From Opisthorchis felineus (lineage: Eukaryota; Platyhelminthes; Trematoda; Opisthorchiida; Opisthorchiidae), in NCBI GenBank assembly GCA_004794785.1, contig SJOL01005677.1:17117-81116 (forward strand): DNA of 64,000 nucleotides, in the 5' to 3' direction. The notes under the pieces are model-generated. The model was not told the origin of the DNA. It did not search any database and was given only the letters and a program-made list of their open reading frames with translations. The position numbers were made by a program, and so were the translations under genes. Positions 39,601-50,921 of the stretch are shown in pieces (within the stretch, counting starts at the first letter, position 1; each line of letters begins with the position of its first letter).

Positions 39601-42600
39601 CTTGTGGATTTCGAAAGGTGTTATTTTGTTTACTGTTGATAGACAGCAGAAGGCATAAGACCCTCCGGTCAGATAACTGACAGTCAAATGATTTAGCGAC
39701 GTTTGCTTGTGTGGTGCGAGGGGGTTTGGGAGGGACATCGGTGGACACAGAACTGTGCAGGCAAATGATACTCCCAGGTTGCCCAGGTCGAGGAAAGGGG
39801 TTTGTTTGAGGTACCCCACCTTGAGCCTTTGACTCAAAAGTCTGAATCACAAGGCAGTGGGAGGATGTGGGGTTTTATTGGGGGACCCTGCCTCTAGCCT
39901 CTGACTCAAAAGTCTGACCCACAAGGCAGCGGACAGTAGGGTTTTCTTCGGGGACCCTGCCCGGAGCCAACGATTCAATAGTCTGACCTGCTCGGCTGCA
40001 CGGGGTTGGCCTAACCCGAGGGTGCAGAGAGTAAAGCATTACTGTCTCACTCCTGATGCGGCTGCGCACAGCAGGTGCCTTTTGAACAGCACCGGGCTCT
40101 TTAGTTTTGAGAGTATTTCGACCGTATTGGATGATGCGCCAGCGTTCACGGTCGACCGTTGGGCGATCGGAGTGTGCGGTTTTTGGGGCCGACCTTTTCT
40201 AACCCGTCCTTCCTCGGGGGAAGGCAGCATCGCTGCTTCCATGAATATGGACATGCTGGTCGCCTGGGGGAAACACCTTACTGCCTTCAAACTCCTGTCG
40301 CAGTGGACAGTACGACTTTACCCCCAGACCACCTCGGAGCACGATTACTAGTAGTACGGGGTCTCGGTGTTCTTGGTCTGACTGCTCCCCTTTGGCCATC
40401 CTGGCATGGTTGCACCATGTGGAACGAACTTCCAGCCAGTTTAGCCCGTAGGACCACTGCAGCACTCGAGCTCGACCACGTCATCAAGGTGGCAGCTTTA
40501 GGTCAGGTGTCTGCATACCGCGTTCCTTAATGAAAACCTTGGGATAGCCGTTAGACTCCACAGTATATCTAAGGTTATTGAGCTCCACTTGGGATGTATC
40601 ATTAGTGCAACCCTGCCGTGATCGCTTATATCGTACCGGCACGAAGCTGGGGAAATGTATGTACTGTCCAGTTCAGGTGTGCTCACACAATGGCATGGAT
40701 CGGAATCAAGTTGCGTATCACAGACGGAACGGTAATCTCTAACTTAAACTTTCCAGCAGCAACTGAAAACTGCGTGATCCAAATGGGTCCATGAATAGCT
40801 TGCGGTTGGTGGTCTCCAAGTAACTACAGCATGAGAGTTTGCACTGGCAACGATCAGACAACATTCAATAAACAAATGAAGAAGTTGCTGGCCGTTATCC
40901 CTACGCTGACGATGGACTCAGAATCTACTACGCAAGTTTGCTTCTTCTAGACCTAGCCATCCAACGTGGAGGCTAATATCCCCCCAGGATGAACCACTAT
41001 CTGAACGACCTTGTTTCGAACACTGTGCAGTATGCCAGTGTCCCGTCCCACCCCTGAGTGAGTTTGTCCCAACAAATGTCAAAGACATAAGACGATAGAA
41101 AAAAGTCCTTGAATGGCACATTCTAGAGGCAATTAGACCGTTATAATAGTAGCACCGTCAGAATGGGCGGATGACCTCGACAGAGATATCACAATGGCAA
41201 TAAAAACAGTCAACCGATTCTGAGCAGAATACAGCACCTCTCCTGGTAAGACCATCCCTTAAAGAAACCGGCCCTTATAGGAGACCATCTGACCCCTCAA
41301 AGTATATTTCCATGGTAAACAGCCTCCCAAACGAGACCACCCTGCACAGACTTAGACTGGTTACTTGAGGTGATGTAACAGGCCGGAAAGGCTAACAAAA
41401 ACACATTCCTTACTTGACGATCATTTTCAAGATGAGAAGCATAGATTTGGCATCCTCTCGACCCGATGGCGTGTCTTCTTTGGCGGAGGATACGAAACGG
41501 CGCCAGAAATGTGAGCTCATACTGGGATTGAATAGTTCGGAGTGTATCAGTTCCTGAATGATGCGCTCCATACTCACCATACTTCCCATATCTGCCGTAT
41601 GCAGGAATTGGCTCAGGTTGGTCACGATGATGTCAGCTGTCTCGGTCGTTAGCTCGGATTTTGGGCCCAAATGTTCCTCAGGATCCACCTGGAGATAAAG
41701 CTTCCTGTGATTGGACAGAGAAAAAATGAAAAAAAAGAAGGTTTGTTTGCAAAGGATCTTTTATGTTAACGTGCCGATTGGTTCGCTTGCAACTAGGTAG
41801 GCGAAGTTCGTGATCTTACATAGAAGGGAAGCAGTCAGATTCCATGATTGAAACAATCTGTCTTGGGAGGAAGGTAGATGTACCATCATTACCATCAAAG
41901 TCATGTAACCATGCGGGAAGAATGCCACAGTAGTGGAAAGAAGGGTATCTAATAAACAAAGAATGTTCAGCTCGTGAACAACGACGTGATACGCTATAGC
42001 AGCTGCAGAGGCACCTGAGATTTGTAGCAATGTCTAGACAGTGAAGTTGCCGGCAACTCCACAGCTGTACTTGGATATTGTAGTCGAGTTTCAGAAATGT
42101 AGCAGATGTTTGCTGCAAGATCAGCTTGCTGGTTTACTTGTCCAAGAGGCCCCGGTTTAAGCTACCAAATATGTTCGATAAGTCCGTTACACCATGGCAG
42201 GATATTGGTATCGTTCGTCATGCCGATGGAAGGCATTTGCGTTAACCAGCAAAACTGACCATAGAACCTTTTATGAGCGACGGGGCTGCCTTATATCCAA
42301 CGAACGGGTATCCAGTCAGCGTGAGCTGTAAGCACCGCGCTACACAGCAATGCTCTAAACAAGACCGTGTTCACTCTGGATGGATTGGCTCAAGTTTAAA
42401 GGGAAGCATGTTTCTGGCATCGCTGGGATATATTCACTCATTTTATAGAAGAAGATTAGGGGAACAAGCTGAGTTTCCTTGTGGATACGGTAACTGAACG
42501 AAAATATGAGCGTAGAAAAAGGATAATGTTCAGTTAATCCCAAAAAGATTAATACACAATAATGACATACTGGAAAGCTTCAACAACAGCTTTTCTAATG

Positions 42601-45600
42601 GGCTCATCCTGTGACCAAATCTGAATGAAAATTTGTTGAATGCCAGCCTCCAAGCCACGAACGCCTGCGTGCTTGGCGGTCACAAAAAACTCGATAGCTT
42701 CGGTCACATCAGTTAGAGTTTTTGAAGCCAGCATCAGCTGAAAGTCCTGAATCGCCAACTGAATGAGTGAGGAGAATGCCGAAGTCTCTCGAAGATAGGC
42801 TACACAAGCCCGTTGTCGCATAACTTCAGCTGACAGTTCACTGTGTGCGACGGATGTGGATCTCAATGGACTACGACCGTCCTGAGGAGTATGGGATGCT
42901 ATGGCTGCAGCTGAGTGGATGGCCGCTTCTAAAGCCGCCGCTGCATCTGACTCAGCACCATCTATCGGCGGAGGGCATTCCAGGTTTTCTTGATCGCTAT
43001 CGTTTTCTTCCGCCGAAGAGTTGGCTGCATCAGAGGTATCGTTTTCATTGTCACCACCACCCTCGTTTTCTCCTTCCTGAGCAACGTCCGTGCTATCCGG
43101 ATGATGTATCTGTTTCTTACGCTTTTTTCCATTCTTTCTGTTTGAGTTGGAAATTTTTTCATCCCCATTCTTTGGGGCAGGTCCCTCAAGTTCTTCTGTC
43201 TCTTCGTACGGGCAAACTTTACCTGAAAAGGAAAAGTGGGCACTGGAAAATGAGGACTAACGCTAGAATTATCTCTCCCCAATGTATCATATGCGCTTCT
43301 GCAGAGCGAATAGCGGGACAAATGTAATCCTTTCACATTGCTACTAGAGCATGAGATGAGATGGATATTAGATACATCAAGTGAACACATGCAATCGTAA
43401 TGAAGGGCCCTTTTCAACCTCGAAAACAACTCATGCATTGTTTAGCATCGCGATGAAGCACGAACTCTTTCTGCTGCCCAGAATTGTGCTAGCCATAATC
43501 CTGACCAGGACTCGCTGGACCGCTGTGTGGGCTTTCCATGGAGAAGCCGCTATCTACCAGTTATTTTCCTCATCTGAGGTTGGATCCTTGAGGCAATTCG
43601 GAAACAACCGGGACGGTCTTATCAGTCACCCGAGAAAGTTACATCCTGGTGTACACACCCGAAGGGTAACGAGATTTGTCATAAGTCAGAAGCTGTGAAA
43701 TCATAGGGAAAAGTGGGACTAGTTGTGCCGACTGTTCAAAGAAATTATACTGTATGAACACCATCCTCATACAATACGAGGCAATAATTAAGGCCTATTA
43801 TTACCGTCTCTGTACTTTACACTTCGGCCAAATTCTGAAAAATTAGTGGGAGGTCTGGTGGCAGGGAATGTCTACATAAAGGTGAAGTGACAACCATTCA
43901 GCTGCAGCCATTGTACACCGTCCAGACATTTTTCTTGATGACTTAGATGGAATCCCAGAGTGTCTTAACAGAAATGCACGGAAGAATCGGTGTCCCCAAT
44001 GCAAGTTCAATTCCTCAGGAAAACACAAATTGAAGTTGGACTGGTATATATTTGTCGAGACATTTAAAAATACACGCCTTGTCATCTCAAAAACAGCGGG
44101 ATGTGTTTATAAAAATGCCAAAACATTTTAAAATGAAGAAGGCACAAAACCAAAGTGGAATAGGAAATAGTCACACGACAGAATCACGAGGCCATCAAGG
44201 TATGGCCACCAAAAATGGCCCTGGAATGAGCCAGCAGACAACGCTGTCGTCAGTGGTGCTAGTGTTTAAAACTTTGGTAAGATTGGATAAAGTACCCCAT
44301 ATCTTAATTTCCTTAAAGTCCCTTCCCACTTCATTAAGTGAATTGGAACGCGAACAGACAGATAGCTGCATTGAAAGTTCCGACAAGTTAACACTCCCTT
44401 GGCGTTTGATAATACCCGAACAATTATCGTGGCCAGCAGCTGCCAAACAGCTAGATGCTACAGCTGGCGTAGAACTCTGGATGGTGAACGTGGACGGTGA
44501 ACGGTCTCGGTGGTTTATGAATGCATACGTTCTCTCGGGCGCCACCGAGCTCCTGGTCCGGATGACCTCCCACCCGCATTGTTCATGGGGGTAAAGTCTT
44601 CAGTCAGCGCTTGTATGGTCTGTCTGCGTGCATTTGGGAAAAGGAGTCTGTCCCAGAAAAGTCGAGAGAATCGGTTATGGCACCTATTTCCAAAAAGCGG
44701 CTCTTAGTGAATGTGGTAACCACAGGGGGATCAGCTTGACCGCGATCGTAACGATACTGTTGGCATCACTTGTGTTTCGTCGACTTAGGGTGGCTCGTTA
44801 AACGTTGATTCGACAGAAGCGAGCATGATTCCGGCCTGGTAGAAGTTGTATTCGAATCTTCACACTCCGTCAGGTGTTAGAACAACGCCATAGGTACAAA
44901 CGACCCACAATTTTAGTACTCCTTGATTTCCAAGGCGCATTCGAATCAGTTGACCGGTATGTTTTCCTTAACACGCTTGCCCATCAATGAATATCGCGGA
45001 AGTTTATGAACATAATAAGTTCTTTGTATTCCCAGATTTTCCGGCGTGAGACTATAAGGAGAGCTCCATAAAAGCTTAAAAAGCTCCCGTACACAAAGAG
45101 GTGTATGTCAGGGGTGCTCACTCTCACTATTTCTATTTAATTTCACCACCGATGAGATAATGCAATGAACACTGGAATGTCTTCAAAGAGCTTTTGACGA
45201 AAACCTTATCGATCTGCAATATTCAGACAACATCGCTCTTGTGTTTGAAAAAGAGAAGGCGCAAGCGTTTTGGATGAACTGACCAAAGTCATCCCGTTCT
45301 CTGGAATGAACTTTGCACCGACAAAGTGTTAGATCGAGCTTCTGGACATGCAATTACTCAACACGCCACTTATAATATAGGGTGAGAAACTCGAAGTTGT
45401 GGACCGTTTTGCGTACCTTGGAAGTTGTATTAACTCCGCCTGTAGTGTGACAGGTGAGGTTCATGCACGAATCTTTGAGCCTTGGGTCACTTTTCCTAAT
45501 TTGAGACACTCATGGAGACAAAGCGGTATACCACTGAAGCTCAAGGGACGTGTGTATCAGGCTACAGTACGGTCTGTTTTGTTGTGTGACTGTGAGGCTT

Positions 45601-48600
45601 GGTCTGTTCGAGCAGCAGAAATGAGACGTTTTCAGGTGTTCGACAAACGGTATCTCAGAACCATTGCTCGTGTGGGTGGGTTGGTGTTGGCGAATCTGTA
45701 ACGAGGCGATTAGAAAGCGAGTGTTTGATTGTGCAACGGTGAATTCCATCGGAGAATGTGTTTAGCACCAGAAGGTGCGTTGGTTAGGCCACGTATTGCG
45801 TATACCGAGCCATCGTTTGCCGAAGAGTGCTGTTTTCTGTGCCCAATAAAGAGTGGCGGAAGCAGGGAGGAGGCCAACCCTTGAACTGGCAGAGGGAAGT
45901 GAAAGAGATTACGAAAAGTCTGGGTGCTGTAGGCGAGACTCGTCCTCCAGGATGAGGACCACGTGAACCCAATGCGCCTGGTTGAAGACGCCCGACCTAA
46001 AGCTGCCACCTTGATGACGTGGTCGAGCTCGAGTGCTGCAGTGGTCCTACGGGCTAAACTGGCTGGAAGTTCGTTCCACATGGTGCAACCATGCCAGGAT
46101 GGCCAAAGGGGAGCAGTCAGACCAAGAACACCGAGACCCCGTACTACGAGTAATCGTGCTCCGAGGCGGTCTGGGGGTAAAGTCGTACTGTCCACTGCGA
46201 CAGGAGTTTGAAGGCAGTAAGGTGTTTCCCCCAGGCGACCAGCATGTCCATATTCATGGAAGCAGCGATGCTGCCTTCCCCCGAGGAAGGACGGGTTAGA
46301 AAAGGTCGGCCCCAAAAACCGCACACTCCGATCGCCCAACGGTCGACCGTGAACGCTGGCGCATCATCCAATACGGTCGAAATACTCTCAAAACTAAAGA
46401 GCCCGGTGCTGTTCAAAAGGCACCTGCTGTGCGCAGCCGCATCAGGAGTGAGACAGTAATGCTTTACTCTCTGCACCCTCGGGTTAGGCCAACCCCGTGC
46501 AGCCGAGCAGGTCAGACTATTGAATCGTTGGCTCCGGGCAGGGTCCCCGAAGAAAACCCTACTGTCCGCTGCCTTGTGGGTCAGACTTTTGAGTCAGAGG
46601 CTAGAGGCAGGGTCCCCCAATAAAACCCCACATCCTCCCACTGCCTTGTGATTCAGACTTTTGAGTCAAAGGCTCAAGGTGGGGTACCTCAAACAAACCC
46701 CTTTCCTCGACCTGGGCAACCTGGGAGTATCATTTGCCTGCACAGTTCTGTGTCCACCGATGTCCCTCCCAAACCCCCTCGCACCACACAAGCAAACGTC
46801 GCTAAATCATTTGACTGTCAGTTATCTGACCGGAGGGTCTTATGCCTTCTGCTGTCTATCAACAGTAAACAAAATAACACCTTTCGAAATCCACAAGATC
46901 CTTTTTGTATAGGAGCTTTTATCGTCCGTACTCTATGTCAAATTGGCAAACGGGCAACGCTGGCTGAAACCCTGTATTTTTTAAAAGTGACGTATCCTGT
47001 GACGTATCCTCCGAAACACGCGTGGTTATGCATCTCAGAACGCCAAGGATGAACTCAGCTCTTTCACATTTCACCCTCCGGGTGTCCGGTGACCCAGAAG
47101 CGATGACTCGTGGAATATATGGCGTGGAAGTTGCACTCAGTCCCAGAGCTGAACGTGCTTTGCTGGATTGGATCCCAGTGAACAGTCGCCTTTGCGCCGT
47201 CCGGTTATCCAGTTCAATCAAGCTCAATGCCTCTCGGCATAAAAAGCGGTGCCTGTTTGTAGTGTCGGCTTATGCCCCAACAGACTGCAGTTCTGACGCT
47301 GAGACGCAGCAGTTGTGAGATGACCATGAACTGTTTCTGGCAAGTATGGACTTTCAACGTAAACGTTCGCATCGCGTAACCTGGCGGCCACCAACTGCAA
47401 ATCAACCGTGGACCCAGTTGGACCACGTGGCCATCAGCCACCGGTGGAGAGCCACAATTCAAGACTGCTGTTCCTTCTGGGGCACACCACTTGATTCCGA
47501 TCACGCCATGGTGCGTGCACGCCTGACAGTTCGCTTTCCTTCAGGCCCTCGCAAATTAGCAAGAAGCATGCCAATCCACTATCTTCGAAAAACTATCAAA
47601 GCTCAGTAGTATCGATCTGAGCTAGCCCAACAACTCTCCACAATAAAGCAATGCTGTGGTGGCAGTGAGTATGTGGATGAAGCGAGACAAAATGTGAAGG
47701 GAGCTATGTTAGCGGCGTTCATTGCTGTCTGTGCGACCTCTCCGATTCGACCACAAGACCACTGGATGTCGGCGAGATCGCTATCCATGATTGATGCCAG
47801 GAAAGCCATACCGGCAGGCAACGAGTATGACGGCGCACGCAAATCCCTCAAACGCCAAATAGTGAAAGCCTAAGGAAAGACCTAGAGCTCTGGTGGACAT
47901 CGAAAGTTCGGGAGATGGAGAAGGCTTTTGCTACGGGAAACAGCCGTGCCCTATACCAACTGATACGAGCGACCGGCCCCAGGAGAGCAGCGGTCAGTGA
48001 AGCGATAAATGAAAAAGGCGGCTATTTATTTGCTCGCAAAAATCCCGATAGGAAAGTTGGGCCAAACACTTCGAACAGTTTAGCTGGCCTTCTGACAGGG
48101 CTGTCCTCGTTTAGCTTTCCTCTTCAACTTCGTCATTGATACGATCATGGAAGACTCTCTATCAGCCTCTAATGCCCGTGGGGTCGTAGTGCTCCCTGGG
48201 CGTTCGCTCAGATATATCGAGTACGCAGACGACATAGCTCTTCTTGGATCTGACGCGTGGTAATGCAAACAATATTAAATACTCTAAATAATCCCGCCTC
48301 ACCGTTTGGCATGCGCTTCACACCGGCAAAGTGTAAAGTGCTACTGCATGACTGGGTGGGCACGAACCCTAGCCTCACGCTTGCGAATGAACCGGTTGAG
48401 GTAGTATACAAATTTGTTTATCTGGGCAGCTGTATCAGTCCCGGTGGTCTCGCGAAAGATGATATTTCCATCCGGATCGGGAAGGCCAGAGCATCTTTTG
48501 TGAACCTGCGCCACCTGTGGCGTAGGCATGACATCAGCTTACGCGTCAAGGGTCGAGTTCACAACGCTGCGGTGCGTTCCATATTAGTATACGGATCAGA

Positions 48601-49381
48601 AACCTGGCCGCTGCGCGCCGAGGACGTCAAAAGAATTTCAGTGTTTGACCATCGATGTCTTCGGATCATTGCCCGAGTCTGGTGAGAACACAGGATGGGC
48701 AATGCTGAAGTACGTCGAATGGTATTCGGAAGAAATAACTCACCCTCGATAGATGAACTGATCACACTGCATAGGTTGCGCTGGCTTCGCCACGTGCTGC
48801 GTATGCCAGTCGACCGAATTCCTCGAAGGGTTCTATCCGCACAGCCACGTGAAGGGTGGAAAGGAGCCAGAGGCGATCAAACAATGACTTGGCAGCGAAG
48901 TATAAAAGCCATCACCAGCAAACTCAGTCGCGCTGGTCACTGCCGTCTTCCTGGATGGGGAGCCCGAGACAGGCCACATCAATGGTTAGAGACATTGTCA
49001 GACATGGCCCAGTCGCTCCCTCAATGGCGCTCGTGCATCCAAGTTATTGCCTTCAATGCATAGCTCCCTTCCCAATTCCCCCAATTAACAGTCCACTGAC
49101 AGTACTGCATTTATGCACCAATTTATCAGCTCCCGCCTCCAATGCGCACCTACCTACCCCACCTCCCCAAATCGTCCGGGAACGAAACTGTGGCAGCTAC
49201 AACCACTGTACGACAAGTACGCGGTTCTTACAGCTGACAATGATGATGATGATGATGATGATGATGGTTGAAGACGTTGCAAGATGTGGCTGTTAATCGA
49301 TGTCAGTGGAGTTCTTGTTGTCAGTTTCTATCCAGATTGCCAGAGTGGGTGTCTGGAGGAGGAGGCACCTCGGAATGATTG

Positions 49382-49418
<37 letters not shown>

Positions 49419-50881
49419 CGTTCAGCTGTAACACCCTTTCGATGCCTAGCTGTCATGCCAACCGAAGGAAGCACGAGGGCTGGGATACTGCCAGGTTGCC
49501 GAAGCCTAGACAGGAATGATTGTGGTAGGCTATCACCAAGTCCCTGTATGTCCACTTTTATTCTTTTCTTCAGAATAAGGATTTCAAGTAAATCATGGTT
49601 GTACGGCAGCGAAGCATCAGTGTTAAAGACTGATGCCATGCAGCCGATGATGATGATGACGGTGACCTGTAATACATTTGACCAGTGATTTCCTCCCAAA
49701 TGATAATAATCATGATAATCCTTTAGCTGTAATACTCTTCCGGTGTCTAGCTGCGATGCCAACCGGAGGAAGCACGAGGGCTGAGATACTGTCAGGTTGT
49801 CCAAGCCTAGACGAGAGCATTCAAAGTGCAGAGGTTGGGCTCGAACCAAGGACCTTCCGGCCAGTAAATTCATGCTTTAACCACTAAGCCATCTCGAGCC
49901 ATATGATGAAAGTGTCGAAAGATGAAACACACCGAATGGTACATAACTTAGAAAGAAGTAAATTGCGAGCGATAATTCCACATCTTTGGCTTCCTGGAGG
50001 CTCAAGTGAAAATAGGACAAGTAGTTTTCGACTACCGGTTAGAAGACGGCAAAATTGGCCGTTGAACACGCTATCGGAGTGTATGATCAAATAAACATGT
50101 CACTGGTACAACGAAAGGGGCATAGAACAATGACAACGATAATGAAGATGATAACGTGCTAGTCAACCTAAGACTGTGATTCACGTTTGACGAACGCCGC
50201 AGCTTCAAATGGCTGCAACATGGAGTATTTGTATTAAATCACTCCACATGGCCGGCATCTACCGACCTTCTGCCAGAAGTGAGGCTAGGCTGAGTACTCG
50301 TCAAACTAAAACGAAACACAGACACTCAGGCTAATTCTATTCAGATGGGGCATTTATAAAAGAACTGACATCCTTGTTATCGACTGTTAAGTACAAACAT
50401 GATTCTGCTTCGTGGAACCGAATTGTTTAGCTCAACGAAAAAACGAACGACCATTCGCATTCTTCCTGGAGTGAGCACAGCAGAGCTTTAATCTTCTAGA
50501 GAGGTTCACGGGATGATTGCTCCATTCGCTGAGAAATACGTCTTATCCTTACATATGGAAAAAAATCGATCGAGAATACCCGAAGATTGTCGGTTTACGA
50601 CATCCGTTCAAATGTCATTGCTCGAGTCTGATGACGGCATCGAGTGGGAGACGAAAAACTGTGTCGAACAGTGCTGAGCTCCCCGAACCCATCTCTGGGG
50701 GGCCTACATTTTACCACATCGTAGGGGCGAATCTTATGTATGTCAGTCTTCCACTTTGAGCACCATTTGCACTCACTAAACCGGAGGACACAAGAGGGCG
50801 GCCAACAAACAGCGCTGCAAAGGGATATGGACAATCTTATTGTAGGCTTCTGAAGTGGAGCCCAGGAGACTACGAGACAGT

Positions 50882-50921
<40 letters not shown>

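Larger units (their letters stand above)
37204..40504 (-). mobile_element. RTE-clade LINE copy, internally deleted (left arm)
   Basis: In element order: a 5' leader with tandem repeats (39.8-40.0 kb), apurinic-type endonuclease fragments ([18 protein letters not shown], then [20 protein letters not shown]), a linker ([20 protein letters not shown]), RT pieces ([34 protein letters not shown]), a C-terminal piece ([31 protein letters not shown]) and a (TGA)n tail at 37,204-37,224. The RT catalytic YADD region is deleted and stops and frameshifts are present, so it is non-autonomous. It lies in the intron between NCAPD2 exons 10 and 11. Confidence 0.92.
45994..49267 (+). mobile_element. RTE-clade LINE copy, internally deleted (right arm)
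   Basis: Same order as the left-arm copy but in plus orientation: leader, endonuclease fragments, linker ([20 protein letters not shown]), then a deletion of the early RT, the catalytic motif segment [15 protein letters not shown] (about 48.2 kb), [54 protein letters not shown], and a (TGA)n tail at 49,241-49,267. The 5' 2,070 bp is almost identical to the left copy; the 3' part is not. Confidence 0.92.

Noticed and set aside
46144..47052. Large open frames of 110-134 codons in the LINE arms as host genes
   Set aside because: They are mirrored exactly in the opposite arm and correspond to the retroelement leader; no host gene features.
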